Below are positions 32,348 to 42,156 of a DNA stretch of 64,000 nt, piece after piece (position 1 is the first letter of the stretch; each line of letters begins with the position of its first letter). The notes under the pieces were generated by a model. It worked only from the letters and a program-made list of their open reading frames with translations. It searched no databases and was not told where the DNA came from. The DNA comes from Actinomadura parmotrematis. Lineage in GTDB: Bacteria; Actinomycetota; Actinomycetes; Streptosporangiales; Streptosporangiaceae. Position numbers and translations under genes: made by a program. The stretch spans positions 1-64,000 of the forward strand of contig NZ_JAIBOA010000004.1 in NCBI RefSeq assembly GCF_019458805.1. Reading direction: 5' to 3'.

Positions 32348-34017
32348 TGAGTACGACCGTCGCGGGGATCTGCTTCGTCGCGTCCCTCGCGCTCGCCGTG
32401 GCCGTGATCTACCGGCCGCTCGGCGACCACATGTACCGCGTGTACACCGGCACCCGGCACGCGCGGCCCGAACGGCTGGTCTACCGGCTGATCGGGGTCC
32501 GCCCCGAGACCGAGCAGACGTGGGGCGTGTACGCCCGCAGCGTGCTGGCGTTCTCGGTGGTGAGCGTGCTGTTCCTGTACCTGTTCCAGCGCGTGCAGGA
32601 TCGCCTGCTGCTGTCGCTGGGGTTCGCGCCCGTCAAGCCCGACCAGGCGTGGAACACCGCCGTCAGCTTCGTCACCAACACCAACTGGCAGTCCTACTCG
32701 GGCGAGTCGACGATGGGCCACCTGGTCCAGATGGCCGGCCTCGCGGTGCAGAACTTCGTGTCGGCGGCCGTCGGCATGGCCGTCGCGATCGCGCTGGTGC
32801 GCGGGTTCGCCCGCAGGAAGTCCGAGCACCTCGGCAACTTCTGGGTGGACCTGGTGCGCGGCACGCTGCGGATCCTGCTGCCCATCGCCTTCGCCGGCGC
32901 GATCGTGCTGGTCGCGGGCGGCGTCGTGCAGAACTTCTGGGACGCCGGCCACCACACCGTCACCACGCTCACCGGCGGCCGGCAGGCCGTCACCGGCGGG
33001 CCGGTGGCGAGCCAGGAGGTCATCAAGGAGCTCGGCACCAACGGCGGCGGGTTCTACAACGCCAACTCCGCGCACCCGTTCGAGAACCCGACGTCCTGGA
33101 CGAACTGGTTCGAGATCCTGCTCATCCTCGCCATCCCGTTCGCGCTCTGCCGCACCTTCGGCCGCATGGTCGGGCAGAACCGGCAGGGCTACGCGATCCT
33201 CGCCGTGATGAGCACGATCGCGCTGGCCAGCGTCGCGCTCACCAACGCTTTCCAGCTCATGCACCACGGCACCGTCCCGATGGCGGTCGGCGCCGCGAGC
33301 GAGGGCGTCGAGGCGCGGTTCGGCGTCGCGAACTCCGCGACGTTCGCCGCCGCGACGACGCTGACGTCGACGGGCGCCGTGGACTCCTTCCACGACTCCT
33401 ACACGAGCCTCGGCGGCATGATGACGATGCTGAACATGATGCTCGGCGAGGTCGCGCCCGGCGGCACCGGCTCGGGCCTGTACGGGATGCTCGTGCTCGC
33501 CGTCATCACGGTGTTCGTCGCCGGGCTGATGGTCGGCCGCACCCCCGAGTACCTCGGCAAGAAGATCGGCTCGCGCGAGATCAAGTTCGCCTCGCTGTAC
33601 TTCCTCACCACCCCGATCCTGGTGCTCGTCGGCACCGCCGCCGCCATGGCCACCGAGAGCGGCCGGGCCGGGATGCTGAACGGCGGCGCGCACGGCTTCG
33701 GCGAGGTCCTCTACGCCTTCACCTCGGCGTCCAACAACAACGGGTCGGCGTTCGCCGGCCTCACCGTGAACACCGTCTGGTACGACACCGCGCTCGGCCT
33801 CTGCATGGCCCTCGGCCGGTTCCTGCCGATCGTGTTCGTGCTCGCCCTCGCCGGGTCGCTGGCCCGCCAGGGCACGACCCCCGCCTCGGAGGGGACGCTG
33901 CCGACGCACCGGCCGCTGTTCGTCGGCATGGTCGTCGGCGTGACGGTCGTGCTCGTCGCGCTGACCTTCCTCCCCGCCCTCGCCCTCGGCCCGCTCGCGG
34001 AAGGACTGACCTCATGA
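32347..34017 (+). CDS. kdpA: K+-transporting ATPase channel-like subunit KdpA
   Basis: A 556-aa membrane subunit that selects and binds K+. It has about ten transmembrane helices arranged as four pore repeats. The filter-loop regions are visible: [32 protein letters not shown], the loop around [13 protein letters not shown] and [15 protein letters not shown]. Length matches E. coli KdpA (557 aa). GTG start overlaps the kdpF stop by one base; the stop overlaps the kdpB ATG (ATGA), giving tight translational coupling. Confidence 0.97.
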   Translation: MSTTVAGICFVASLALAVAVIYRPLGDHMYRVYTGTRHARPERLVYRLIGVRPETEQTWGVYARSVLAFSVVSVLFLYLFQRVQDRLLLSLGFAPVKPDQAWNTAVSFVTNTNWQSYSGESTMGHLVQMAGLAVQNFVSAAVGMAVAIALVRGFARRKSEHLGNFWVDLVRGTLRILLPIAFAGAIVLVAGGVVQNFWDAGHHTVTTLTGGRQAVTGGPVASQEVIKELGTNGGGFYNANSAHPFENPTSWTNWFEILLILAIPFALCRTFGRMVGQNRQGYAILAVMSTIALASVALTNAFQLMHHGTVPMAVGAASEGVEARFGVANSATFAAATTLTSTGAVDSFHDSYTSLGGMMTMLNMMLGEVAPGGTGSGLYGMLVLAVITVFVAGLMVGRTPEYLGKKIGSREIKFASLYFLTTPILVLVGTAAAMATESGRAGMLNGGAHGFGEVLYAFTSASNNNGSAFAGLTVNTVWYDTALGLCMALGRFLPIVFVLALAGSLARQGTTPASEGTLPTHRPLFVGMVVGVTVVLVALTFLPALALGPLAEGLTS

Positions 34018-36134
34018 CCACCCAGACCGCCCCGGCGCCCGGCACGGCGCCCCGGCCGCCCCGGACGGGCCCGGTGCGCGGCGGGCTGCTCGACCCCGCC
34101 CAGCTCGCCCGGTCCCTGCCGGACGCGGTGCGCAAGCTCGACCCGCGGACGCTGTGGCGCAACCCGGTGATGCTCATCGTGGAGGTCGGCGCGGTGTGGA
34201 GCACCGTGCTCGCCGCCGCGCACCCGTCCTGGTTCGGCTGGCTGACGGTGGTGTGGCTCTGGCTCACCGTGCTGTTCGCCAACCTCGCCGAGGCCGTCGC
34301 CGAGGGGCGCGGCAAGGCGCAGGCCGACGCGCTGCGCCGGGCCAGGACGGACGCCGTCGCGCGCCGCCTGCTCGACGGCGGCGGCGAGGAGCGGGTCGGC
34401 GCGTCCGAGCTGCGCCGGGGCGACCTGGTCGTGGTGGAGGCCGGCGAGACCGTCCCCGGCGACGGCGACGTCGTCGAGGGCATCGCCAGCGTGGACGAGT
34501 CGGCCATCACCGGCGAGTCCGCGCCCGTCATCCGCGAGTCCGGCGGCGACCGCTCGGCCGTCACCGGCGGCACCCGGGTGCTGTCGGACCGGATCGTCGT
34601 GAAGATCACCCAGGGGCCGGGGGAGGGCTTCGTCGACCGGATGATCGCGCTGGTCGAGGGCGCGCACCGGCAGCGGACGCCCAACGAGATCGCGCTGAAC
34701 ATCCTGCTGGCCGCGCTCACCGTCATCTTCCTGCTGGCGGTCGCGACGCTCCAGCCGATGGCGATCTTCGCGCGGGGCGCGAACCCCGGCGTCGCCGACT
34801 CGCTCGCGCTGGGCGCGGGCGGCGTCTCGGGCATCGTCCTCGTGGCGCTGCTGGTCTGCCTCATCCCGACGACGATCGGGGCGCTGCTGTCGGCCATCGG
34901 CATCGCCGGCATGGACCGCCTCGTGCAGCGCAACGTCCTCGCGATGAGCGGCCGCGCCGTCGAGGCGGCCGGCGACGTCGACACGCTGCTGCTCGACAAG
35001 ACCGGCACGATCACCCTCGGCAACCGGCAGGCCGCCGCGTTCCTGCCGGTGGAGGGCGTCACCGGCGCCGAGCTCGCGGGCGCGGCGCAGCTGTCCAGCC
35101 TCGCCGACGAGACGCCCGAGGGACGCTCGGTCGTGGTGTTCGCCAAGGAGCGGTACGGCCTGCGCGAGCGCGGCACCGGCGAGCTCGACGGCGCGACGTT
35201 CGTGCCGTTCACCGCGACGACCCGGATGAGCGGCGTGGACCTGCCCGGCGGGCGCGAGATCCGCAAGGGCGCGGCGTCGGCGGTCATGGCGTGGGCCGGC
35301 GAGGTCCCCGACGGCCTCGGCGCGCTCGTGGACGGCGTCTCGGCCTCCGGCGGCACCCCGCTGGTGGTGGGGGAGCGGTCCGGCGGCCGCACCCGCGTGC
35401 TCGGCGTCGTCCACCTGAAGGACGTCGTCAAGCAGGGCATGCGCGAGCGGTTCGCCGAGATGCGCCGGATGGGCATCCGCACCGTCATGATCACCGGGGA
35501 CAACCCGCTGACCGCCAAGGCCATCGCCGACGAGGCGGGGGTGGACGACTTCCTCGCCGAGGCCCGCCCCGAGGACAAGCTCGCCCTGATCCGCAAGGAG
35601 CAGGCGGGCGGCCGGCTCGTCGCGATGACCGGCGACGGCACCAACGACGCGCCCGCGCTCGCGCAGGCCGACGTCGGCGTGGCGATGAACACCGGCACCT
35701 CGGCCGCCAAGGAGGCCGGGAACATGGTGGACCTGGACTCCGACCCGACCAAGCTCATCGAGATCGTCGGGATCGGCAAGCAGCTCCTCATCACCCGCGG
35801 CGCGCTCACCACCTTCTCCATCGCCAACGACGTCGCCAAGTACTTCGCGATCATCCCGGCGCTGTTCGTGGCGCTCTACCCGGGCCTGGACGCGCTCAAC
35901 GTCATGCGGCTGCACAGCCCGCAGTCGGCGATCCTGTCCGCCGTCGTGTTCAACGCCCTGGTCATCGTGGCGCTGATCCCGCTCGCGCTGCGCGGCGTCC
36001 GGTACCGGGCCGCCGCGGCGTCGCGGCTGCTCGGCCGCAACCTGTCCCTCTACGGCCTCGGCGGGATCGCGGCCCCCTTCATCGGCATCAAGATCATCGA
36101 CCTGGTGATCCAGTTCCTTCCGGGGATGTCCTGA
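34014..36134 (+). CDS. kdpB: K+-transporting P-type ATPase subunit KdpB
   Basis: A 706-aa P-type (IA) ATPase that drives K+ uptake. Phosphorylation motif DKTGT with Asp328, actuator-domain TGES ([11 protein letters not shown]), nucleotide-binding domain around FTATTRMSG and KGAAS, and hinge motif [21 protein letters not shown] Pro-rich N-terminal tail of about 25 residues precedes the first helix. Translationally coupled to kdpA; kdpC starts 1 bp after its stop. Confidence 0.98.
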   Translation: MTTQTAPAPGTAPRPPRTGPVRGGLLDPAQLARSLPDAVRKLDPRTLWRNPVMLIVEVGAVWSTVLAAAHPSWFGWLTVVWLWLTVLFANLAEAVAEGRGKAQADALRRARTDAVARRLLDGGGEERVGASELRRGDLVVVEAGETVPGDGDVVEGIASVDESAITGESAPVIRESGGDRSAVTGGTRVLSDRIVVKITQGPGEGFVDRMIALVEGAHRQRTPNEIALNILLAALTVIFLLAVATLQPMAIFARGANPGVADSLALGAGGVSGIVLVALLVCLIPTTIGALLSAIGIAGMDRLVQRNVLAMSGRAVEAAGDVDTLLLDKTGTITLGNRQAAAFLPVEGVTGAELAGAAQLSSLADETPEGRSVVVFAKERYGLRERGTGELDGATFVPFTATTRMSGVDLPGGREIRKGAASAVMAWAGEVPDGLGALVDGVSASGGTPLVVGERSGGRTRVLGVVHLKDVVKQGMRERFAEMRRMGIRTVMITGDNPLTAKAIADEAGVDDFLAEARPEDKLALIRKEQAGGRLVAMTGDGTNDAPALAQADVGVAMNTGTSAAKEAGNMVDLDSDPTKLIEIVGIGKQLLITRGALTTFSIANDVAKYFAIIPALFVALYPGLDALNVMRLHSPQSAILSAVVFNALVIVALIPLALRGVRYRAAAASRLLGRNLSLYGLGGIAAPFIGIKIIDLVIQFLPGMS

Positions 36135-36135
36135 C

Positions 36136-36987
36136 ATGCACCTGCCCACCTGGATCCGCCGCCACCTCGCGGCGCTCCGCGCCCTGCTCGTCCTCACCGC
36201 CGTGCTCGGCGTCGCCTACCCGCTCGCCGTCCTCGCCGTCGCCCAGCTCCCGGGCCTGCACGGCAAGGCGAACGGCTCGCTCGTGTCGGCCGGCGGCCGG
36301 ACCGCCGGCAGCTCGCTGATCGGCCAGTCGTTCACCGACAAGGACGGGAACCCGGTCAAGAAGTACTTCCAGAGCCGCCCGTCGAACGCCGGCGACGGCT
36401 ACGACCCGACGTCCACCGCCGCCGGCAACCTCGGCCCCGAGAGCGTCGTCGACGCCGAGGACGCGCCGAGCCTGCTCACCCAGGTCTGCCAGCGCAGCAA
36501 GGCCGTCGGCGAGCTGGAGGGCGTGGACGGCGCGCGCCCGTACTGCACGCCCGGCGGCGTCGGCGCCGTCCTCGCGGTGTTCGGGCCGCGCGACGCCGCG
36601 GGGAAGGTCGCGCACCCGACCCGCGTCGTCAGCGTCAACGAGCGCACCGGCGCGCCGTTCACCGCGACCTACGAGGGCGTGCGCGTCGAGCTCGGCCGCG
36701 ACGGCGAGGACTACGCCGCCGGCCTGATCATCCCGGTGCGCGGCGGCGCGCCCGCGCACCCGGCGGTGCCCGCCGACGCCGTCACCGCCAGCGGCAGCGG
36801 CCTCGACCCGCACATCTCCCAGGCGTACGCCGAGATCCAGGTGAAACGGGTCGCCGCCGAACGCGGCCTGACCACCGCTCAGGTGCAGAGGCTCGTGGAC
36901 GCGCACACCACCGGCCGCGCCGCCGGGTTCATGGGCGAGCCCGCCGTCAACGTGCTGGAGCTGAACCTCGCGCTGGACGCGCGATGA
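36136..36987 (+). CDS. kdpC: K+-transporting ATPase subunit KdpC, enlarged
   Basis: A 283-aa single-pass subunit, long compared with about 190 aa in E. coli. An N-terminal helix (about 12-34, LRALLVLTAVLGVAYPLAVLAV) is followed by the conserved core GSSLIGQSFTDKDGNPVKKYFQSRPS and the C-terminal ASGSGLDPHISQAYAEIQVKRVA and NVLELNLALD. The extra length is a central insertion of about 90 residues with two Cys (QVCQRS, PYCTPGG), a pattern also seen in other actinobacterial KdpC. The stop overlaps the kdpD ATG. Confidence 0.95.
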   Translation: MHLPTWIRRHLAALRALLVLTAVLGVAYPLAVLAVAQLPGLHGKANGSLVSAGGRTAGSSLIGQSFTDKDGNPVKKYFQSRPSNAGDGYDPTSTAAGNLGPESVVDAEDAPSLLTQVCQRSKAVGELEGVDGARPYCTPGGVGAVLAVFGPRDAAGKVAHPTRVVSVNERTGAPFTATYEGVRVELGRDGEDYAAGLIIPVRGGAPAHPAVPADAVTASGSGLDPHISQAYAEIQVKRVAAERGLTTAQVQRLVDAHTTGRAAGFMGEPAVNVLELNLALDAR

Positions 36988-39536
36988 CGGCCCGGGGGCG
37001 GCTGCGGATCTACCTCGGGGCCGCCCCCGGGGTCGGCAAGACCTACGCCATGCTCGGCGAGGCGCACCGCCGCGCCGAGCGCGGCACCGACGTCGTCGTC
37101 GGGCTCGTGGAGACCCACGGGCGGCCCCGCACCGCCGCGCTGCTGGAGGGCCTGGAGGTCCTGCCGCGCCGGGACGCCGAGTACCGGGGCGCGCGCTTCG
37201 CCGAGCTGGACGTCGACGCGGTGCTCCGGCGGCGCCCGGACGTCGTCCTGGTGGACGAGCTCGCGCACACCAACGTCCCCGGCGGCCGGAACGAGAAGCG
37301 CTGGCAGGACGTGCGGGAGATCCTGGCCGCCGGGATCGACGTCGTCACCACCGTCAACGTCCAGCACCTGGAGTCGGTCAACGACGTCGTCGAGCAGATC
37401 ACCGGCGTGCCGCAGCGCGAGACCGTCCCGGACGCGGTGGTGCGCGGCGCCGACCAGGTCGAGCTGGTCGACATGGCGCCCGAGGCGCTGCGCCGCCGGA
37501 TGGCGCACGGCAACGTGTACGCCCCCGAGCGGATCGACGCGGCGCTCGGCAACTACTTCCGGGTCGGGAACCTGACCGCGCTCCGCGAGCTCGCGCTGCT
37601 CTGGCTCGCCGGGAAGGTCGACGACCAGCTCGGCCGGTACCGGGCCGAGCACGGCATCCGCGGCACCTGGGAGGCGCGCGAGCGCGTCGTCGTCGCGCTG
37701 ACCGGCGGCCCCGAGGGCGACACGCTGATCCGCCGCGCCGCCCGCATCGCGGGCCGCAACAAGGGCGCCGACCTGCTGGCGGTGCACGTCACCCGCAGCG
37801 ACGGCCTGACCGACGCCGCGCCCGCCGAGCTCACCCGCCAGCGGGTGCTGGTGGAGAGCCTCGGCGGCAGCTACCACCAGGTCGTCGGCGCGAACGTGCC
37901 GGACGCGCTGCTGGACTTCGCGCGCGGCGCCAACGCCACGCAGCTCGTCCTCGGCGCGTCGCGGCGCGGCCGGCTCGCGCAGCTCTTCTCGCGCGGCGTC
38001 GGCGTGACCACCACGGCCCGCTCCGGCGCGATCGACGTGCACCTGGTCACCCATTCCGAGGCCGGGCAGGGCCGCCGGTGGAAGGCGCTGCGCACCGCGT
38101 GGGGCGTCCCGGCGCGGCGCCGCGACGCCGGGTTCGGGCTGGCCGCGGTGCTGCTGCCGCTGCTGACGTGGCTGCTGCACCTGGCGGACGGCGCGCTGTC
38201 GCTGACCAGCGACATCCTGCTGTTCCAGGCCGCCGTCGTCGGCGTCGCGCTGTTCGGCGGCCTGTACCCGGCGCTGTTCGCCGCCGTCGGCGGGTCGCTG
38301 CTGCTGAACTACTACTTCACGCCGCCCATCGGCCGGTTCACCGTGCAGAGCCCCGAGGCGCTGCTGCAACTGGGGATCTACGTCGTCGTCGGCGTGACCG
38401 TCAGCACCATCGTGGACGTCGTCGCCCGGCGCGGCCGGGAGGCGGCGCGGGCCCGCGCCGAGGCCGAGACGCTGTCGACGCTCGCGGGCGACATCCTGCG
38501 CGGCGACGAGCGGGTCCTCGCCGCGATCCTGGACCGGCTGCGCGAGACGTTCGGGCTCGTGTCGGTCGCGCTGCTGGAGGACGGCGAGGTCGTCGCGTCC
38601 GCCGGCGAGGCGGGCCCCGGCACCTGCGAGTCGGAGGTGCCGGTGGACGACGCCCTGGTCCTCGTCCTGCGCGGCCGCCCCGTCCCGGCCGCCGCCCAGC
38701 GCGTGGTGGAGGCGTTCGCCGCGCAGGCCGCCGTCGCGCTCCGCCAGAGCCGCCTCGCCGCCGAGGCGGACCGCGCGGCGCCCCTCGCCGCCGCCGACCG
38801 GATGCGCACCGCGCTGCTGAACGCCGTCTCGCACGACCTGCGCACCCCGCTCGCGTCGGCCAAGGCCGCCGTCGAGAGCCTGCGCAGCCGCGAGGTGGTG
38901 TGGAGCGACCACGACCGCGCCGAGCTCACCGCGACCGCCGCCGAGTCCCTGGAGCGCCTGGACCGGCTCGTCGCGAACCTGCTGGACATGAGCCGCCTCC
39001 AGGCGGGCGCGCTCGGCGTGGCGGTGCGCCCGCTCGCCGCCGGCGACGTCGTCCCGGCCGCCCTCGCCGACCTCGGCGGCCCCGACGTGCGGATCGCCGT
39101 GCCGGACGGGCTGCCCGAGCTGCTCGCCGACCCCGCGCTGCTGGAGCGGGTGCTGTCCAACCTCATCGGCAACGCCGTCCGGCACGCCCCGCCCGGCGTC
39201 CCGGCGCTCGTCACCGCGAGCGCCCACGCCGGGCGGGTGGAGCTGCGCGTCGTGGACCGCGGGCCGGGCGTCCCGCCCGCCGACCGCGACCGGGTGTTCG
39301 AGCCGTTCCAGCGCCTGGACGACCGCGACAACGGCGGCGCCGGCCTCGGCCTCGCCCTGTCGCGCGGCCTCGCCGAGGCGATGGGCGGCTCCCTCGGGAT
39401 GGAGGAGACGCCGGGCGGCGGCCTCACCATGATCGTCGACCTGCCCGCCGCCCCGCCCCCGGACGGGATAATGCGGGCATGCCACTCGGAACCGTCGTCC
39501 TCACCGGAGCCGCCGGGCGCATCGGATCGCGCCTGA
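36984..39536 (+). CDS. kdpD: Osmosensitive K+ channel sensor histidine kinase KdpD
   Basis: A full-length 850-aa KdpD. The N-terminal KdpD domain has Walker A GAAPGVGKT (12-20) and Walker-B-like DVVLVDELAHTN. A USP-like domain follows (about 230-360; ASRRGRLAQLF). Four closely spaced membrane helices (DUF4118, about 385-475), a GAF-like region, H-box NAVSHDLRTPLASA, N-box NLIGNAVRHAP and G-box GAGLGLALSRG complete it. No response regulator follows; the nearest KdpE is at 52713. The frame overlaps the next gene by 58 bp, and the last about 20 residues (after the ATPase domain) look non-conserved. Confidence 0.95.
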   Translation: MTARGRLRIYLGAAPGVGKTYAMLGEAHRRAERGTDVVVGLVETHGRPRTAALLEGLEVLPRRDAEYRGARFAELDVDAVLRRRPDVVLVDELAHTNVPGGRNEKRWQDVREILAAGIDVVTTVNVQHLESVNDVVEQITGVPQRETVPDAVVRGADQVELVDMAPEALRRRMAHGNVYAPERIDAALGNYFRVGNLTALRELALLWLAGKVDDQLGRYRAEHGIRGTWEARERVVVALTGGPEGDTLIRRAARIAGRNKGADLLAVHVTRSDGLTDAAPAELTRQRVLVESLGGSYHQVVGANVPDALLDFARGANATQLVLGASRRGRLAQLFSRGVGVTTTARSGAIDVHLVTHSEAGQGRRWKALRTAWGVPARRRDAGFGLAAVLLPLLTWLLHLADGALSLTSDILLFQAAVVGVALFGGLYPALFAAVGGSLLLNYYFTPPIGRFTVQSPEALLQLGIYVVVGVTVSTIVDVVARRGREAARARAEAETLSTLAGDILRGDERVLAAILDRLRETFGLVSVALLEDGEVVASAGEAGPGTCESEVPVDDALVLVLRGRPVPAAAQRVVEAFAAQAAVALRQSRLAAEADRAAPLAAADRMRTALLNAVSHDLRTPLASAKAAVESLRSREVVWSDHDRAELTATAAESLERLDRLVANLLDMSRLQAGALGVAVRPLAAGDVVPAALADLGGPDVRIAVPDGLPELLADPALLERVLSNLIGNAVRHAPPGVPALVTASAHAGRVELRVVDRGPGVPPADRDRVFEPFQRLDDRDNGGAGLGLALSRGLAEAMGGSLGMEETPGGGLTMIVDLPAAPPPDGIMRACHSEPSSSPEPPGASDRA

Positions 39537-40267
39537 GGGAGCCCCTGCACGCCGCCGCCGGCCGGCTGGTCTCGGTCGACCGCGCCGACCTGCCGCCCGG
39601 CCCCGGCGACGAGACCCACGTCGCCGACCTCGCCGACACCGCCACCGTCGCCGGGCTGATCGGCGGCGCGGACGCGGTCGTCCACCTGGCGGGCGTCCCC
39701 GACGAGGCGCCGCTGGAGGACCTGGTCGCGGGCAACGTCCTCGGCACCCACCACGTCCTGGAGGCCGCCCGCCGCACCGGCGTGCCGCGCGTGGTGATCG
39801 CCAGCAGCAACCGCCTCACCGGCTTCCACCCGATGTCGCAGACGCTGGACGCCACCGCGCTCCCGCGCCCCGACGGCCTGTACGGCGCCAGCAAGGTCGC
39901 CGTCGAGGCCCTCGGCAGCCTGTACGCCGACAAGTTCGGCCTGGACGTGGTGTGCCTGCGCATCGGCACCTTCGAGCCCGAGCCGAGCGAGCCCCGCTCC
40001 CTCGCGACCTGGCTCAGCCCCCGCGACTGCGCCGGGTTCGTCATCGCCGCGCTCACCGTCCCGTCGCCGGGCTTCCTCGTCTCCTACGCCGTGTCGGCCA
40101 ACGCCCGGTCGTTCTGGAAGGTCAGCGAGGAGCTCGGGTACCGCCCGCAGGACGACGCCGAGACCTACGCCGGCCACTTCCCGGGCGCCGACGCCTACTT
40201 CGCGGCCCCGCGCCCCCAGGGCGACACGCTCGCCTCCCCGGAATTCACCCTCCCGCACCTGCGCTAG
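39479..40267 (+). CDS. NAD-dependent epimerase/dehydratase family, uronate-dehydrogenase-like
   Basis: A 262-aa extended short-chain dehydrogenase. Rossmann motif LTGAAGRIGSRL, VVHLAGVPDE, SSNRLTGFHP with the active Ser, and the YGASK catalytic Tyr/Lys pair. LGSLYADKFGLDVVCLRIGTF, TWLSPRDCA and LGYRPQDDAE are strongly like bacterial uronate dehydrogenase, which oxidises D-galacturonate or D-glucuronate to the aldarolactone with NAD+. ATG at 39479 lies inside the end of kdpD, a 58-bp overlap, so translational coupling to the kdp operon is possible although no functional link is known. Confidence 0.85.
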   Translation: MPLGTVVLTGAAGRIGSRLREPLHAAAGRLVSVDRADLPPGPGDETHVADLADTATVAGLIGGADAVVHLAGVPDEAPLEDLVAGNVLGTHHVLEAARRTGVPRVVIASSNRLTGFHPMSQTLDATALPRPDGLYGASKVAVEALGSLYADKFGLDVVCLRIGTFEPEPSEPRSLATWLSPRDCAGFVIAALTVPSPGFLVSYAVSANARSFWKVSEELGYRPQDDAETYAGHFPGADAYFAAPRPQGDTLASPEFTLPHLR

Positions 40268-40275
40268 AGAAGATC

Positions 40276-41133
40276 ATGACGACCGAGATCCTGCACTACG
40301 CGGCCTTCACCGGCGACCCGGCGGGCGGCAACCGCGCCGGCGTCGTGCTGGACGCCGCCGGCCTCGACGAGGGCGCGATGCTCGCCATCGCCGCCGGCGT
40401 CGGCTACTCCGAGACCGCCTTCCTCACCGCCCCGCCCGCCGGCCTGGGGGAGGAGGGCCGCGCCTTCACCATCCGCTACTACAGCCCCAAGGTCGAGGTG
40501 CCGTTCTGCGGCCACGCCACCGTCGCGGCCGCCGTCGCGCTCGGCGAGCGCCTCGGCCCGGGGGCGTTCACCTTCGCGGCGCGGCCGGGGACGGTGCCCG
40601 TCGAGGTGGCCGGGGGCCCGGACGGCGCGCTCGCCGCCACCCTCACCAGCGTCGAGCCGCACACCGAGGACGCCGACGGCGTGGACGAGGCGCTCGCCGC
40701 GCTCGGCTGGGCGGCGTCCGACCTGGACCCCGCGATCCCGCCGCGCGTCGCCTACGCGGGCTCGCGCCACCTGGTGCTCGCCGCCGCCACCCGCGAGCGC
40801 CTCGCCGACCTGGACTACGACTTCGACCGGCTGCTCGCCTACTGCGCCGCCCGCGACCTGGTCACCCTCCAGCTCGTCTGGCGCGAGTCGGCGGACGTCT
40901 ACCACGCGCGCGACCCGTTCCCCGTGGGCGGCGTCGTCGAGGACCCGGCGACCGGCTCGGCGGCGCTCGCGCTCGGCGCCTACCTGCGCGAGCTCGGCCT
41001 CGCCGGGCCGGGCGTCCTCACCCTGCACCAGGGCGACGACCTCGGCCGCCCCGGCGTCCTCACCGTCGAGCTGCGCGACGGCGACCCGCGCGTGCGCGTC
41101 ACCGGCGCCGCCGTGCCGCTTCTCGCCATCTGA
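40276..41133 (+). CDS. PhzF family isomerase
   Basis: A 285-aa protein of the PhzF/diaminopimelate-epimerase fold. The duplicated-domain signature is present: FTGDPAGGNRAGVVLD, the catalytic Glu in GYSETAFL, VPFCGHATVAAA and the mirror motif VEDPATGSAALALGAYL. PhzF proper acts in phenazine synthesis, but most genomic homologues such as this one act on unknown substrates; no other phenazine genes are present. It begins 8 bp after the uronate-dehydrogenase-like gene, with GAGAAG as ribosome site, so the two are co-transcribed. Confidence 0.88.
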   Translation: MTTEILHYAAFTGDPAGGNRAGVVLDAAGLDEGAMLAIAAGVGYSETAFLTAPPAGLGEEGRAFTIRYYSPKVEVPFCGHATVAAAVALGERLGPGAFTFAARPGTVPVEVAGGPDGALAATLTSVEPHTEDADGVDEALAALGWAASDLDPAIPPRVAYAGSRHLVLAAATRERLADLDYDFDRLLAYCAARDLVTLQLVWRESADVYHARDPFPVGGVVEDPATGSAALALGAYLRELGLAGPGVLTLHQGDDLGRPGVLTVELRDGDPRVRVTGAAVPLLAI

Positions 41134-41241
41134 AATAAATCGCGGCGGCCCCTGAACCGCAGGGAAATGTCGGCTGAAACGCGGCACGCCGCCACTTCTC
41201 GCAGCACGTCCCGCTGCGGGGGGATTATCGCCCGGCAGGTG

Positions 41242-41290
41242 AAATGGCGCCGGTGGAGAAAGCGCCATAATCACCGGCGGCTCCATTTTT
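41242..41290 (+). terminator. Intrinsic terminator with T-tract before the peptide locus
   Basis: A two-part stem: AAATGG (41242-41247) pairs with CCATTT (41283-41288), and GCCGGTG (41249-41255) with CACCGGC (41272-41278), with small internal asymmetry; it runs into five T (41286-41290). T-tracts are rare in this window, so this isolates the peptide genes from the PhzF unit. Confidence 0.55.
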
Positions 41291-41339
41291 CGCCGATCAC
41301 GGTGCGCGCACGCGAAAGACTTTCGTGTCGCCGCAGGAA

Positions 41340-41368
41340 TTGACGGGCGTCATGACTCCCTGTATTCA
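41340..41368 (+). promoter_or_regulatory. Consensus-like promoter of the small-peptide operon
   Basis: TTGACG (41340-41345), a 17-nt spacer and TATTCA (41363-41368) give a near-consensus vegetative promoter, one of the best in the window. Predicted start near 41375, leaving a leader of about 55 nt before the first peptide gene. Confidence 0.6.
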
Positions 41369-41430
41369 TTCGGATGCGACAAGTCACTCCCTGTCGATCG
41401 CGACGGGGTCCGAGGATGAAAGGAAGTGCC

Positions 41431-41712
41431 ATGAAGGCTTTCTCCAACGCCGACCTGGCCGCCCTCACCGGTGAGGTCCTGCCCGAGCGCGCCGTGCTGT
41501 CCACCCTGATGGCGGGCGGCGGCGACTCCTACAACAACAACAACGGCGCCGGCGGCCTGGGCCTCGACCAGGGCTCGACCATCGTCACCAACGCCTGCCA
41601 GAGCAACATCAGCCGCCCCGACGCGGGTCTGCTGCAGCTCGTCGGCCTGCACGCGCAGAACGACACCTCGTCGTTCGTGTGCCAGCCGGGCAGCGTGGCC
41701 TCCGGTCACTGA
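41431..41712 (+). CDS. Putative precursor peptide 1 (RiPP-like, two-Cys core)
   Basis: A 93-aa peptide. The N-terminal part FSNADLAALTGEVLPERAVLS is shared with the peptide at 41859 and looks like a recognition leader (core motif GE[VL]LPERA). A Gly/Asn-rich linker (GGGDSYNNNNGAGG) follows, then a core with NACQ, GLLQLVGLHAQ and SSFVCQPGSV: two Cys separated by 27 residues, matched in the paralogue. No signal peptide. ATG at 41431 follows AAAGGAAG. Two hairpins lie just downstream, so this gene may be expressed above the others. Post-translational processing by the downstream M50 protease is inferred. Confidence 0.72.
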   Translation: MKAFSNADLAALTGEVLPERAVLSTLMAGGGDSYNNNNGAGGLGLDQGSTIVTNACQSNISRPDAGLLQLVGLHAQNDTSSFVCQPGSVASGH

Positions 41713-41723
41713 CCGGACTGACG

Positions 41724-41800
41724 CCGGTCCCGCGGTGCGGCGCGTGCGCCCGCGGGATCCGGTGCTGAGCGGGAGGGGTCGCCCGAGGCGGCCCCTCCCG
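41724..41800 (+). terminator. Two hairpins between the peptide genes (attenuator or partial terminator)
   Basis: First hairpin 41724-41735/41750-41762 (12 bp, one bulge). Second hairpin 41770-41783/41787-41800: 14 continuous pairs including one G-T wobble, 3-nt loop. They lie between the stop of peptide 1 and the start of peptide 2 and could limit readthrough so that the first precursor exceeds the enzyme, as is common in RiPP operons. Confidence 0.6.
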
Positions 41801-41858
41801 TTCGGCCCGCCGGACGCGCGGGCCGCCGGCGACGACGAGTGATTTCCCGGGAGCAGTG

Positions 41859-42107
41859 ATGGACAGCCGCAAGAAGAGATCTTTCAGTGACGAGGAGCTC
41901 GGGCGCCTGGAAGGCGAGCTCCTTCCGGAGCGGGCGCTGATGTCGCTGGTGCCGGTCATGACCGGTCCGCGAAAGAACGCGCAGGTCTTCTACGCCTGCC
42001 AGTACACCCGCCAAGAGGGCACTCCGGGAATCCTGGGAACCGGGATCCTGGCCCAGGGGGCCAGCAGCAGCACCACCTGCGTCCCCGGCGTCGTCGTCGT
42101 CCGCTGA
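41859..42107 (+). CDS. Putative precursor peptide 2 (paralogue of peptide 1)
   Basis: An 82-aa peptide aligned with peptide 1: leader FSDEELGRLEGELLPERALMS versus FSNADLAALTGEVLPERAVLS, and core YACQ, GILGTGILAQ, SSTTCVPGVV with Cys spacing of 26. The matching positions ACQ, G[LI]L, LxAQ or ILAQ, SS and CxPG are spread across the core, so the two are diverged duplicates. The leader is more basic at its N-terminus (MDSRKKRS). ATG at 41859 lies six bases after GGGAG; a GTG one codon upstream is possible. The protease gene follows 49 bp on. Confidence 0.72.
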   Translation: MDSRKKRSFSDEELGRLEGELLPERALMSLVPVMTGPRKNAQVFYACQYTRQEGTPGILGTGILAQGASSSTTCVPGVVVVR

Positions 42108-42156
42108 ACCGTCCGGCCCGCCGCGACGCGGCCGGCCACACCCCCGGAGAGCGCCC

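Larger units (their letters stand above)
41134..41430. other. AT-richer intergenic region upstream of the small-peptide locus
   Basis: About 300 bp that is clearly less GC-rich than its flanks. It holds a hairpin at 41200-41218 (CGCAGC/GCTGCG), a terminator with a T-tract at 41242-41290 and a good promoter at 41340-41368. No gene seen. Confidence 0.6.

Noticed and set aside
36879..39485. 868-codon minus-strand frame opposite kdpD
   Set aside because: Composition is typical of a reverse-complement shadow and kdpD is unmistakable.
40276..41133. Phenazine biosynthesis cluster
   Set aside because: Only a PhzF-family protein is present; no other phz genes, and the family is mostly non-phenazine.
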